From JAWMQL01 sp033283165 (lineage in GTDB: Bacteria; Pseudomonadota; Gammaproteobacteria; Pseudomonadales; Halieaceae), in the NCBI GenBank assembly GCA_033283165.1, contig JAWMQL010000009.1, positions 1-64,000 on the forward strand: DNA of 64,000 bases, given 5' to 3'. The stretch's first letter is position 1; each line of letters starts with the position of its first letter. Below, one piece after another: positions 32,700 through 41,405 of this stretch. A program made the translations under genes and the position numbers. The notes beneath the pieces are model-generated. The model saw only the letters and a list, made by a program, of their open reading frames with translations. It searched no databases and was not told where the DNA came from.

Positions 32700-33761
32700 C
32701 TAGTAATAGTCGCCCGAGAGCAGCAGTTCGGCGAGGTCCCTGGTGCCTTTCTCGCCCAGTTGCCTGCGTAGCTGGCGAGCGAGGAGCTTGACGTCAAGCT
32801 CGTCCCCCGGATTGTAACCGAAGACCTCGTCTTCGAGGTGCAGTTTCCGATAGATCAGTTGCAGGGTCTGCTTCATTGCCAGCAGCGCGGGCCTGCCGAT
32901 GATTTCCGTGAACTCGTCCTGGAGTTCATCCACCGCGTCCACGGAATCCGCAATCAGCTGCTTGCCCTGTTCCGTGAACTGCAGCACCACCTGGCGTGCG
33001 TCTTTCGGATCGGCATCTCGCCGGATATAACCCAGGTCCTCCAGCTCGGTGGCGATGGCGCTGATGGCCTGTTTGCTCACGTGCTGGGATGCGGCCATAT
33101 GCTGGATCCGGCCGCCGCCCGGTCCGATGGCCGTCAGCACCTGGCCGAAACTGAGTTTCAGGTCGGGGTGACCCCGGGCCCGGGTCAATTCCATCAGCCG
33201 GTTGGTGACGTAGTCGGAGAGCCTCGGCAGGGTTGCCACAAGGGGCAACTTGTCGGAGCCTTCCGTGAGATCAGCCGCCAGATGGGGGAGTCTCAGGGCC
33301 CGCAGCAGGTCTGCGAGACTTTTCGAGCAGGCCTCAACGGCCGCCTCGCCAGCCAATGCCACCACTTCTTTTTGCAGCCGGAGACCCTCCCTGGCGCCCT
33401 TGTCGATCACATCGCGCGCTCTTGCCGTCGTGACGAGGAGTTTGGCGCGCCCGTCCGAGGGGTCGGCCCGGCGCTCGAGGTAACCCGCGGCCACGATCTG
33501 GTTGGCAGTCTGGTTGGCCGCCTGGCGCGAGATCCCCAGGACTTCAGCGATGTCACTCAGCCGCGCGCCGTTCCTGCCGCTCAGGGAAATATAGGGCTCG
33601 AAACTGATCCGGAGCTGGTCATGGCCGTACTTCTCCGTCAACGCGTTCATCACGTTTGACTGCATATACAGGGCGACGCCGATCAGGTGGCGGGCAAAAT
33701 TGTCGCGATAGCGCGCCTGCACGTCGTCGGCCTGTCGGTAGCTGTTCATCGGCTCTGCCAT
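32700..33761 (-). CDS. Transcriptional regulator with two MarR domains in one chain
   Basis: 353 residues, twice a normal MarR (about 150). The first winged helix is near residues 60-115 (NGARLSDIAEVLGISRQAAN, then GYLERRADPSDGRAKLL). The second is near 215-275 (GGGRIQHMAASQHVSKQAIS, then LGYIRRDADPKDARQVVLQF). Both keep the recognition helix and the basic wing (RRADPSDGRA / RRDADPKDAR). Because MarR proteins bind DNA as dimers with one winged helix per subunit, this is a covalent pseudo-dimer, or binds four half-sites as a dimer. ATG 33761 is chosen; ATG 33749 is also possible. It is divergent from the dehydrogenase operon and shares its promoter region. Confidence 0.8.
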   Translation of the reverse strand: MAEPMNSYRQADDVQARYRDNFARHLIGVALYMQSNVMNALTEKYGHDQLRISFEPYISLSGRNGARLSDIAEVLGISRQAANQTANQIVAAGYLERRADPSDGRAKLLVTTARARDVIDKGAREGLRLQKEVVALAGEAAVEACSKSLADLLRALRLPHLAADLTEGSDKLPLVATLPRLSDYVTNRLMELTRARGHPDLKLSFGQVLTAIGPGGGRIQHMAASQHVSKQAISAIATELEDLGYIRRDADPKDARQVVLQFTEQGKQLIADSVDAVDELQDEFTEIIGRPALLAMKQTLQLIYRKLHLEDEVFGYNPGDELDVKLLARQLRRQLGEKGTRDLAELLLSGDYY

Positions 33762-33768
33762 GGTGCAG

Positions 33769-33797
33769 ATAGTAAATACAAATTTATCATAAGTCAA
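33769..33797 (-). promoter_or_regulatory. Candidate promoter of the tandem MarR gene
   Basis: Minus strand: TTGACT (33797-33792), 17-bp spacer, TACTAT (33774-33769). The start codon at 33761 is only 7 bp from the -10 box, so the transcript would be nearly leaderless. Another -10-like TATGAT lies at 33790-33785. Confidence 0.4.
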
Positions 33798-33809
33798 ACG
33801 AGCTTGACT
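33792..33809. promoter_or_regulatory. Inverted repeat AGTCAA-N6-TTGACT, candidate MarR operator
   Basis: Perfect 6-bp arms at 33792-33797 and 33804-33809, with the flanking bases nearly symmetric. Each arm is at the same time the -35 box of one of the two divergent promoters, so a bound repressor would shut both. Confidence 0.55.
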
Positions 33810-33831
33810 AAATAGTCGGGCTCGCTATACT
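33804..33831 (+). promoter_or_regulatory. Sigma70-type promoter of the dehydrogenase operon
   Basis: TTGACT (33804-33809), 16-bp spacer, TATACT (33826-33831), 42 bp upstream of the GTG at 33874. GAGGAAG precedes that start. This is one of the best promoter matches in the window. Confidence 0.6.
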
Positions 33832-33873
33832 GCCGGATCAATCCGCTAACCGTCTCTGCGAGGAAGTTGGTCC

Positions 33874-34758
33874 GTGACTGAAAAGAAGAATGTGGGCTAT
33901 ATCGGGTTGGGCAATATAGGCAAGCCCAGCGCGATGCGGCTGATAGGGGATGCGTTCAACGCGCATGTCTACGACGTGGTCCAACCCGCGGTGGATGCGC
34001 TGGTGGAGGCCGGGGCGATTGGCTGTACCTCCGTGGCCGAGTTGGCCAGAAGCTGTGAGCATATTGGCATCTGCGTGCGGGACGACGCCCAGGTGGAAGA
34101 GCTCCTGTACGGCGAGGAGGGCATTCTTGCCCACGCGGCAGCTGGCACCCTGGTGGCCATTCACAGCACCGTAACCCAGGCCAACCTGCTGAAGTGGGCG
34201 AACCAGGCCCGCGAGCGCGGCATTCGCCTGATCGATGCGCCCATTACCGGGGGGGCGCACAAGGCCGTAGAGGGCACGCTGTGCTACATGGTGGGGGGCG
34301 AGGAAGCGGACGTGGCTGCGGCGACACCGGTATTCGACACCTCGGCCGAGAAAGTGATCCACGCCGGCGAGCTGGGCTGTGGCATCGCCCTCAAGCTGTG
34401 CAATAACTACATGCAATACACCGAGTTCGTGATCATGGCGGAGGCGGCCCGGCTGGCGGAGGCCTGCGGCCTGTCGCCGGAAGTGATGCGCGATGTCGGG
34501 CTGTCCAATGGCGTTGTCAACGAACAGATGTTCATGTTTGTCACCGGGCGCAACGGCGTCCTGCGGGCCGGGCCTAACCCGGACGCAGAAGCCTACTTCG
34601 CCACCATGGGGGCGCTGGCTGCCAAGGACATGGACTGCGCCCTGGCAACCGCCGCCGAGAAGGGCGTGACCATGCCGACCGCCGAGTTTATCCGCGAGCG
34701 CATAGAGAGAGTCTTTATGGGCCAGGATGAGTCCCGCCCCCCTGTCCGCGAGGAATAA
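33874..34758 (+). CDS. NAD(P)-dependent beta-hydroxyacid dehydrogenase (3-hydroxyisobutyrate dehydrogenase family)
   Basis: 294 residues. Rossmann motif VGYIGLGNIGKPSAMRL at the N-terminus, substrate-binding IDAPITGGAHKAVEGTL (about 119-135), and the catalytic-lysine region CGIALKLCNNYMQ (Lys about 175). These match 3-hydroxyisobutyrate/tartronate-semialdehyde reductases. GTG start with GAGGAAG. First gene of a four-gene rightward operon (this gene, aldehyde dehydrogenase, two SDRs) driven by the promoter at 33804. A hydroxyacid-aldehyde-alcohol oxidation route is the likely context; the substrate is not known. Confidence 0.85.
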   Translation: MTEKKNVGYIGLGNIGKPSAMRLIGDAFNAHVYDVVQPAVDALVEAGAIGCTSVAELARSCEHIGICVRDDAQVEELLYGEEGILAHAAAGTLVAIHSTVTQANLLKWANQARERGIRLIDAPITGGAHKAVEGTLCYMVGGEEADVAAATPVFDTSAEKVIHAGELGCGIALKLCNNYMQYTEFVIMAEAARLAEACGLSPEVMRDVGLSNGVVNEQMFMFVTGRNGVLRAGPNPDAEAYFATMGALAAKDMDCALATAAEKGVTMPTAEFIRERIERVFMGQDESRPPVREE

Positions 34759-36226
34759 GCCTTTGAACCCCGAAGCGAAACTGTTGATAGATGGTGACCT
34801 GGTCGATGCCGCCTCGGGCAGGACCTACCCCAACATCAATCCCGTAACCGAGGAGGCCATGGGCCGGGTTGCGGATGCCGGACCGGAGGACATGGAGCGC
34901 GCCATTGCCGCCGCCCGACGTGCGTTTGATGAGACCGACTGGTCAACGGATCACGGCTTCCGCCTCAAGTGCCTGCAACAACTCCAGGCCGGCCTGCGGG
35001 CGGAAATGGATGATTTCCGGCGGCAGATCGCCGCGGAAACCGGTGCCCCGCTGGCCATCTGCGGGGACATGGGGCCGCAGTGCGAGATTCCCATCGGGTT
35101 TATCGACTACACCCTCAAGAACCTGCCGGATTTCCAGTGGAGCCGCGATATCGGAGTGTCCGAGATGATGGGCATCAAGAGCCGGCGACTGGTTGAGAAA
35201 GAAGCCATCGGCGTGGCGGCCTGCATAACACCCTGGAACGTGCCCCTGCAGATCAACCTCGCCAAGTGCGTGCCCGCTCTGGCGGCGGGCTGCACGGTGG
35301 TGCTGAAGCCGGCGCCGGACACTCCCTGGGCCGCCACCACCCTCGGGCGGATCGTGAAGGAACATACCGACATCCCCCCGGGGGTGTTCAACGTGGTCAC
35401 CTCCTCGGATCCGGTTACCGTGGGCGAGCAACTGGTTGGCGACCCGCGGGTGGACATGGTGTCATTCACCGGCTCCACCGCGGTTGGCAAGCACATCATG
35501 GCCCGGGCCAGCGAGACAGTGAAAAAGGTGTTTCTCGAACTCGGGGGCAAGTCTGCCAATATCATTCTCGACGACGCCGATCTCGGTACAAGCCTGCTCA
35601 GCGCGCTGTCGGTGTGTTACCACGCCGGCCAGGGCTGTGCCCTGCAAACCCGCCTGCTGGTCCCGAAAGCGAGGCAGGCCGAGGTGGAGGAACTCCTCAA
35701 GACCTATTTCGGATTTATCGCCTACGGCGACCCCGAGGCAGAGGGGGCGATCATGGGGCCGCTGGTGAACGCGAAGCAGCGGGATCGGGTGCTCGCTTAC
35801 ATCGAAAAGGGCAAGGCGGAGGGCGCCCGGCTGCTGCTGGGCGGCGGCGTGCCGCAGCAGCTGGAGAAAGGCTATTACGTGGAACCCACGGTCTTCGTCG
35901 ACGTCAGCAACGATATGGCCATTGCCCGGGAGGAAATCTTCGGTCCGGTACTGGCGGTGATCGCCTATGAGGACGAGGATGACGCGATTCGCATCGCCAA
36001 CGACTCGGAGTTTGGCCTGTCCGGCGGTGTCTGGTCCGCCAGCGAGGCGCGCGCCCTCGCGGTGGCACGCCGTATCCGTAGCGGCACGGTCAACGTCAAC
36101 GGCGGCAACTTTTACGCCGCCGATGCGCCCTTCGGCGGTTACAAGCAGAGTGGTATCGGTCGGGAGATGGGTCCTGAAGGCTTCGAGGAATACCTGGAAA
36201 CCAAGACCATTGCGATTGGCGTATGA
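34727..36226 (+). CDS. Aldehyde dehydrogenase
   Basis: 499 residues, standard ALDH length. NAD site: TPWNVPLQINLAKCVPALAAGC and FTGSTAVGKHI. Catalytic Glu in FLELGGKSANIIL and catalytic Cys in HAGQGCALQTRLLV. ATG 34727 overlaps the upstream gene by 32 bases. TTG 34763 (LNPEAKLLIDG) has a better ribosome site (GAGGAA at 7 bases) and begins where family similarity starts, so the true start may be there. Its stop overlaps the next SDR by 4 bases, so all are coupled. It oxidises an aldehyde to the acid with NAD(P)+. Confidence 0.9.
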   Translation: MSPAPLSARNKPLNPEAKLLIDGDLVDAASGRTYPNINPVTEEAMGRVADAGPEDMERAIAAARRAFDETDWSTDHGFRLKCLQQLQAGLRAEMDDFRRQIAAETGAPLAICGDMGPQCEIPIGFIDYTLKNLPDFQWSRDIGVSEMMGIKSRRLVEKEAIGVAACITPWNVPLQINLAKCVPALAAGCTVVLKPAPDTPWAATTLGRIVKEHTDIPPGVFNVVTSSDPVTVGEQLVGDPRVDMVSFTGSTAVGKHIMARASETVKKVFLELGGKSANIILDDADLGTSLLSALSVCYHAGQGCALQTRLLVPKARQAEVEELLKTYFGFIAYGDPEAEGAIMGPLVNAKQRDRVLAYIEKGKAEGARLLLGGGVPQQLEKGYYVEPTVFVDVSNDMAIAREEIFGPVLAVIAYEDEDDAIRIANDSEFGLSGGVWSASEARALAVARRIRSGTVNVNGGNFYAADAPFGGYKQSGIGREMGPEGFEEYLETKTIAIGV

Positions 36227-36996
36227 GCACTGAATTGCAGGACAGGGTTTACATTATCACGGGTGGCTCCCGGGGATTCGGCCTGGCGATTGCGAAATGC
36301 CTGGTGGCTCACGGCGCGCGGGTGGGGCTGCTCAGCCGCAACCGCGAGGGGCTGGACCAGGCCGTGGCCGAGATCGGGTCCGATCATGCTGTTGGCGTGG
36401 CGACTAATGTGACCCATCGGGACGACATCTCAGCGGCTTTCGCGCAGGTTAAACAGCACTTTGGTCGCCTGGACGGGCTGATCAACAACGCCGGTATGGC
36501 CCGCCCCAATGCGGTGGAGCACCTGGTGGAGGAGGAGGTGATCCAGCAGGTGCAAACCAACTTTCTCGGTACGGTGTTCTGCTGCCAGGCGGCCATACCC
36601 TTGCTGCGGGGCGGTGAGAATCCCCGCATCGTGAATATTTCCTCCGCCTCTGCCTATCATTTCGACGAGATGAGCCATCTCTCGATCTATGCCGCCACCA
36701 AGGCCGGGGTGGAACGGTTCACCCGGGATCTCCGGTCAGAGCTGCAGCGGGACGGTATTGGCGTCACCTGCATACGACCGGGCGCCGCCTGGACCAGTTT
36801 TGCCGAGGGCTGGGACCAGCAGGCCACCGAGGCGGGTTTCAGTGCCTGGCGTGACGTCGGGACCTACATGGACACGGGTATGGAAGTCGAACAGGTAGCC
36901 GACGCAGTCGCCTACGCACTGGCCCAGCCGGTCGGGGTGGCAATAGACCTGCTGGAAATCCGCCCGAACGTACCGACCCCAAAGTCGGGCCTCTGA
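36223..36996 (+). CDS. SDR-family oxidoreductase (first of two in operon)
   Basis: 257 residues. Classical short-chain dehydrogenase: nucleotide motif TGGSRGFGLAIA (TGxxxGxG), NNAGMARP (NNAG), Ser in VNISSASAYHF, and catalytic Tyr/Lys in SIYAATKAGVE (YxxxK). The start overlaps the aldehyde dehydrogenase stop (ATGA). The C-terminal EIRPNVP is frequent in NADP-preferring SDRs. Substrate unknown; the operon suggests an alcohol/ketone step linked to the aldehyde dehydrogenase. Confidence 0.85.
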   Translation: MSTELQDRVYIITGGSRGFGLAIAKCLVAHGARVGLLSRNREGLDQAVAEIGSDHAVGVATNVTHRDDISAAFAQVKQHFGRLDGLINNAGMARPNAVEHLVEEEVIQQVQTNFLGTVFCCQAAIPLLRGGENPRIVNISSASAYHFDEMSHLSIYAATKAGVERFTRDLRSELQRDGIGVTCIRPGAAWTSFAEGWDQQATEAGFSAWRDVGTYMDTGMEVEQVADAVAYALAQPVGVAIDLLEIRPNVPTPKSGL

Positions 36997-37024
36997 AGAT
37001 AAAGAGAAAGCGACAGGAGATACC

Positions 37025-37846
37025 ATGGATAACGTGCTGGGATACCGGGATAAAACAGTCGTCATTACGGGCGCCGCTTCCGGTATGGGGCGAGCCGCCG
37101 CCGGGTTGCTTGTGAATCTGGGGGCGGAGGTTTACGCGCTGGATATCGCAGAGGTCGAGGTTCCGGTGAAGCAGGTGATGCAGGTCGACATGAAGGATTC
37201 GGCGACCCTCGAGCGGGCCCTGGCAGATCTGCCTGAGGAAATTGACGCCCTGTTCAATTGCGCCGGTGTGCCCAGCCCGCCGTTTTCGCCCCGAGACACG
37301 GTGCTCATCAATTTCAGCGGCCTGCGTTATCTTACCGAGGCCCTGGTTCCGCGCCTTGGCGAGGGCGGCGCGATCGCTTCCATCGCCTCGACTGCGGGCA
37401 TGGGCTGGAAGCCAAACCTGGAGCAGGTCCGGGAATTCATTGCCCTCGACAACGACCTCGATACAGCGGCCTCCTGGCTGCAGGCCAATGCCGAGGCGGT
37501 TCCGGACGGCTACGGTTTTTCCAAGCAGTGCATCATCGTGTACACCATGAGCATGGCGAAAGAACTGGCGGGACGCGGGATCAGGATCAACTGCATCTCA
37601 CCCTCGCCGACCGACAGCGCCTTCATGACCCGATTGAAAGGGGAGGGCCAGATCCCCGAAGAAGCCGTGGCCCTGTTCCTGCCCTCCAACGGTCGCTACG
37701 CCACCGGTGAGGATATGGGTCGGGTACTGGTGGCGCTCAACAGCCCGCTGGCGGGGTTCGTCAGTGGCATTAACCTGCCGGTCGATTTCGGCTACTGCTC
37801 AGAAGTTGTTATGGGGCAGCGCGACGATCTGCTGGGTATCAGCTGA
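37025..37846 (+). CDS. SDR-family oxidoreductase (3-alpha-HSD/carbonyl-reductase-like)
   Basis: 273 residues. TGAASGMGRAAA nucleotide motif, FNCAGVPSP in place of the NNAG motif, Ser in ASIASTAGMGW, Tyr/Lys in DGYGFSKQCI (YxxxK with an inserted segment before it, about residues 125-160). The inserted segment and the CAG motif are typical of bacterial 3-alpha-hydroxysteroid dehydrogenase/carbonyl reductase and coniferyl-alcohol dehydrogenase, so a steroid or aromatic alcohol substrate is plausible. AGGAGAT lies before the ATG. Last gene of the MarR-controlled operon. Confidence 0.82.
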   Translation: MDNVLGYRDKTVVITGAASGMGRAAAGLLVNLGAEVYALDIAEVEVPVKQVMQVDMKDSATLERALADLPEEIDALFNCAGVPSPPFSPRDTVLINFSGLRYLTEALVPRLGEGGAIASIASTAGMGWKPNLEQVREFIALDNDLDTAASWLQANAEAVPDGYGFSKQCIIVYTMSMAKELAGRGIRINCISPSPTDSAFMTRLKGEGQIPEEAVALFLPSNGRYATGEDMGRVLVALNSPLAGFVSGINLPVDFGYCSEVVMGQRDDLLGIS

Positions 37847-37876
37847 GGCTTCACCGGCAGCTTGTCGGGCGGCGGG

Positions 37877-38896
37877 TCATGCCGCCGTAAACGCCCGGTC
37901 CATTTGTCGTCGCAACTCGGTCAGCAGCGGGAGATTGGGTGAATAGACCACCGGACTGACGCGATCCACCGTGTCGCCATAGCGCTGCACCATCTGCGAG
38001 GCCACTTCCGCCGGCGTGCCAACCACCGCGAACGTGCGCAGAATCTCGTCGTCGATCAGCGCGTTCAAATCCGACCAGTTGCCGGCTCGCACCAGGGCAT
38101 TGGCGTCCTGCTGCAGCGCTTCCCAGCCGTGACAGTGCAGAATCGGCAAATAGGCCGGGGTCGAGGCATAAAATCCAATCTGGTTGCGGGCCGAGGCAAC
38201 GGCCTGCTCCAGTTCCTCCTCGTCCAGGCCGGTAGCGGTTACCACCTGCACCGAGACACTGAATTCATCGCGGGGCTTGCCGGCCTTTTCCAGTCCCCGT
38301 GATATGGCCGCCAGCGACAGCTCGCGCAGCGACCGGGCGGTATTGAAAGGGTGCACGAAATAGCCCTCGGCCACTTCCCCGGCCAGTTCGGTCATGACCG
38401 GGCCGACCCCGGCGATAAAAATCCTGGGTACGCCGTGGCGATTCGGCTGGGGTGAAAATACCGGCGACATCAGGGTGTGCCGGTAATACTCGCCCTCAAA
38501 TTTGAGTGGTTCGCCGGTTTGCCAGCTGTCCCAGATTGCCTTGACCGCCAGCACCATTTCCCGCATGCGCGTGACCGGCTTGCCCCAGGGCATGCTGAAC
38601 CGGCGCTCGATATGCGCCTTCACCTGGGAGCCCAGTCCGAGAATGAATCTTCCGCCTGACAGGTTCTGCAGGTCGTTGCCGAGGTAGGCCAGGTTCATGG
38701 GGTTGCGGGCAAACGCCACGGCAATCGAGGTCATCAGTTCCAGCCGCTGCGTGCGCATGGCCGCCGCGGCCACTGAAATAAAGGGATCGCTCTGGCCCTC
38801 AAAGGTATAGGCGCCGTCGAAGCCGGCCTGTTCTATCGCAGCAGCCATTTCCCCGACCTGGACCGGATCGAACATCAGGGACGCGTCGATCTTCAT
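37877..38896 (-). CDS. LLM-class F420-dependent oxidoreductase, TIGR03617-type
   Basis: 339 residues. Begins MKIDASLMFDP and contains MTSIAVAFARNPMNLAYLGNDL, SGGRFILGLGSQVKAHIERRF and MSPVFSPQPN, the pattern of the TIGR03617 family of predicted F420-dependent oxidoreductases, which are common in mycobacteria and in Halieaceae-type gammaproteobacteria. No F420 biosynthesis gene is in the window, so FMN cannot be excluded. Read leftward and converging on the dehydrogenase operon. A long palindrome occupies the gap upstream of its start. Confidence 0.8.
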   Translation of the reverse strand: MKIDASLMFDPVQVGEMAAAIEQAGFDGAYTFEGQSDPFISVAAAAMRTQRLELMTSIAVAFARNPMNLAYLGNDLQNLSGGRFILGLGSQVKAHIERRFSMPWGKPVTRMREMVLAVKAIWDSWQTGEPLKFEGEYYRHTLMSPVFSPQPNRHGVPRIFIAGVGPVMTELAGEVAEGYFVHPFNTARSLRELSLAAISRGLEKAGKPRDEFSVSVQVVTATGLDEEELEQAVASARNQIGFYASTPAYLPILHCHGWEALQQDANALVRAGNWSDLNALIDDEILRTFAVVGTPAEVASQMVQRYGDTVDRVSPVVYSPNLPLLTELRRQMDRAFTAA

Positions 38897-38913
38897 CGTT
38901 TTCTCGCTGGCTG

Positions 38914-38974
38914 CCTATTTCGGGGACAGTTTACTTTTTTCCGGAGGAAAAAAGTAAACTGTCCCCGAAATAGG
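38914..38974. repeat. Dispersed palindrome, copy 1 (GGGACAG-core, REP/RAYT-like)
   Basis: Perfect inverted repeat with 29-bp arms (38914-38942 and 38946-38974) around the 3-base loop GGA. Core TTTCGGGGACAGTTTACTT. It sits in the 89-bp gap between the LLM gene start and the TonB receptor stop. Copies 2 and 3 at 55215 and 56640 share the core. No T-run follows, so it is not a simple terminator. Confidence 0.85.
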
Positions 38975-38985
38975 GGAAGGTCGAC

Positions 38986-41238
38986 TTAGAAATTGTACTG
39001 CAGCGTTACGCCGACAGTGCGGGGATCGAGTGAACGTCGAATCCAGACATAGGGGCTCGGTACCATCGCGCCCAGGTCGTAATCGGGGATATCGGTCCGC
39101 GCCTCGGATTTCAGTATCGCCGACTCGTCCGTGACGTTCTTGACCCAGACGTTTGCATCCCAGTTACCCGATGCGGAGCGCAAACCCAGGTAGGCATCCA
39201 GCATCACGTAGTCGTCCAGGTCCTGGCGCTGGGACAGGGAGTAGTACTCGCTTTCGGCGTTTAGCAGCCCGCGAACATACCACTCCATATTGCTGCCGAT
39301 GCCGTGGAAATATTCCGAGGAGACATTGGCGGACCATTCCGGTTCGGCCCCGGCACGCTCGCCGCTCAGGTCGCAGGTGTTGAAGGAAAATACTTCCTCA
39401 CCGACTGGTTCATCGGTGGTGCAGGGCGTGTCACTGGCATCGGTCAACTCGGCCTTGTTGTAGCTGAGCGCCGCGCGCAGGGTCCAGTGCTCGGACAGCA
39501 GTACGGTGAAGTCCGTATCGAGCCCATAGGACTCCGCTTCATCCACGTTCACGACCGGCGATTCCAGGTCGACGCCGCCGGACACGGTGCGAAATGACAC
39601 CTGCTCCGCGTTGTAGTGGAAGTCGTTATACAGCTGGTAGTACAGCGCCAGGTTCCACAGACCGCGGCCGCCCATCACCTCCCACTTGAAGCCCAGTTCC
39701 AGGTTGTCGCTGGTTTCCTCGTCGAATGCAGCGAATACCGGCGGGACAAGGGTGCGGGCAATGTTCACGTTTCCGGCGGTCCAGCCCCGGTCGTAGCTGG
39801 CATAGCCCATGAGATCGTCGCTGAACTGGTACTGGTATTTCAGGGTGCCCGTCACTGCATCGGCGGTGTCTTTCTGGAGCTCCGGCGGTACGCCGTCAAT
39901 ACTCTCACCGCCGAGGGGAAGCAGGGAGCCATCGGGTTGCACCCGGAAATAGGTGCCCTCGTAAGGCTGCTGGCCATCGCGTTTCGACTCGGTGTAGCGC
40001 AGGCCGACCGTCAGGGTACCGTTCTGGGTCAGGTGAAACGAGTTGTGGGTGAATACTGCCCACAGCTCGTTCGACAGGATTGCCGGGTTGTCGATCGCCG
40101 CGTAGATGTTAAAGCCCGGTGCGACGGCCTGGTAGACGTCGACACCCACCTCGGTGAGCGAGTCTGTCTGGGTATAGAATGCACCTGCCGTCCAGTCCCA
40201 GAACTCGTTGCCCTGGGAAGCCAGGCGCAGTTCATAGGTCTGGATATCGTACACGTCGGAGTCGACAAACACGTTCTGCGTGAGCACTTCCGAGGCGTCT
40301 TCATCGTAGTCGCGCAGGATGCGCTGGTTCTGGTCGCTGGTGACGAAGGTCAGTTCCCAGTCGTTGGCGAATACGTAGTTGGCCTCCAGCGACAACATGT
40401 CGGTCTCGTTCTCAAAGTGGGAGTCGTACTCCGCGACCGCGACCCGGTCCTCCACGTCGAAACCATTACCCTGGATCATGGGGTCGATATCGTTGTCGTC
40501 CTCGATGTCCCAGTAACTCAAACGCAGGTTGAAATTGTCGGTGGGTTCCCACAGGACTACCGCGCGGAACGCCCGGGTTTCATTTTCCAGGTCCCGATCG
40601 AGGGTGATATTGCGGATATCGCTGTTTTCGTTGGTGTCGTACAGCCCGGACATCCGCACCCCCAATTGATCCTCGATCAGCGGCAGGGAGATACCGAACT
40701 GGGTGTTGGAGCCCTTCTGGTCATTGAAACTCTGGCGCACATAGCCGTCGATGGTTTCCAGGTTCGGATTGGTGGACCGGATGGTGATGGCTCCGGCGGG
40801 TGAGGTCTGCCCGTACAGGGTGCCCTGTGGTCCCCGCAACACCTCCATCTGGGCTATGTCAAAGAGCCCCGTCAGCAGTCCCCTGGGCTGTGAAAAGTAA
40901 TTTCCGTCTACATAGAAAGTCACCCGCGGGGTGAGGGGCGAGTTGAGGTCGCTACCGAGGCCGCGCACGGCAAAGTCAAAATCGACACCGCTGCCGCTGA
41001 TGGCCAGGCCGGTCGTCAGGTTATTGATGTCGTGCAGTGTGAAGGTGCCAAATTCCTGGATCTGGTCAGCCGTGACCACGTTGACCGTCATCGCTGTTTT
41101 CGACAGGGTTTCGGTACGCTTCTCGGCAGTGACGATGACTTCTTCGAGGATCAGGTTGCCGTCCTGCGCCATAACCGGAAGGCCAGTGCCGACTAACATT
41201 ACAGTCGCAATGACATTGTTTCGGGCGGTATTTCTCAT
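38986..41238 (-). CDS. TonB-dependent outer-membrane receptor
   Basis: 750 residues from ATG 41238 (MRNTARNNVIATVMLVGTG), preceded by AAAGGGA. Signal peptide to about residue 24 (LPVMA-QD), then LEEVIVTAEKRTETLSKTAM as TonB-box region, plug domain with VRGLGSDLNSPLTPRV and MEVLRGPQGTLYGQTSPAG, and a barrel ending TVGVTLQYNF. It belongs to the same LEE(V/I)IVTAEKR class as the receptor at 24883, probably for hydrophobic carbon sources. The open frame runs 48 codons further upstream, but without a signal peptide at that start. Confidence 0.9.
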   Translation of the reverse strand: MRNTARNNVIATVMLVGTGLPVMAQDGNLILEEVIVTAEKRTETLSKTAMTVNVVTADQIQEFGTFTLHDINNLTTGLAISGSGVDFDFAVRGLGSDLNSPLTPRVTFYVDGNYFSQPRGLLTGLFDIAQMEVLRGPQGTLYGQTSPAGAITIRSTNPNLETIDGYVRQSFNDQKGSNTQFGISLPLIEDQLGVRMSGLYDTNENSDIRNITLDRDLENETRAFRAVVLWEPTDNFNLRLSYWDIEDDNDIDPMIQGNGFDVEDRVAVAEYDSHFENETDMLSLEANYVFANDWELTFVTSDQNQRILRDYDEDASEVLTQNVFVDSDVYDIQTYELRLASQGNEFWDWTAGAFYTQTDSLTEVGVDVYQAVAPGFNIYAAIDNPAILSNELWAVFTHNSFHLTQNGTLTVGLRYTESKRDGQQPYEGTYFRVQPDGSLLPLGGESIDGVPPELQKDTADAVTGTLKYQYQFSDDLMGYASYDRGWTAGNVNIARTLVPPVFAAFDEETSDNLELGFKWEVMGGRGLWNLALYYQLYNDFHYNAEQVSFRTVSGGVDLESPVVNVDEAESYGLDTDFTVLLSEHWTLRAALSYNKAELTDASDTPCTTDEPVGEEVFSFNTCDLSGERAGAEPEWSANVSSEYFHGIGSNMEWYVRGLLNAESEYYSLSQRQDLDDYVMLDAYLGLRSASGNWDANVWVKNVTDESAILKSEARTDIPDYDLGAMVPSPYVWIRRSLDPRTVGVTLQYNF

Positions 41239-41310
41239 TTTTATCGATCCCTTTGATCTCAACTGCCAATCTGTCGCGTCTTGGCCATTACTATAGAAAT
41301 CAATGCCGTT

Positions 41311-41338
41311 GGATAGTTTGGTTTTTATGAATCTATCC
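41311..41338. promoter_or_regulatory. Inverted repeat GGATAG-N16-CTATCC upstream of the second TonB receptor
   Basis: Arms at 41311-41316 and 41333-41338, 73-100 bp before the receptor start. A second pair, TACAT...ATGTA, follows at about 41359-41378. The region is AT-rich compared with its neighbours and probably holds the receptor's promoter and operator. Confidence 0.35.
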
Positions 41339-41405
41339 GCCGAACAGCGGAAATAATACATTGCAAATGGTATGTAATACAACCAGAATCTGGTGAGGAG
41401 TTTAC

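Noticed and set aside
39616..40803. A 395-codon open frame antisense to the TonB receptor
   Set aside because: Shadow frame of a receptor with clear plug and barrel motifs.
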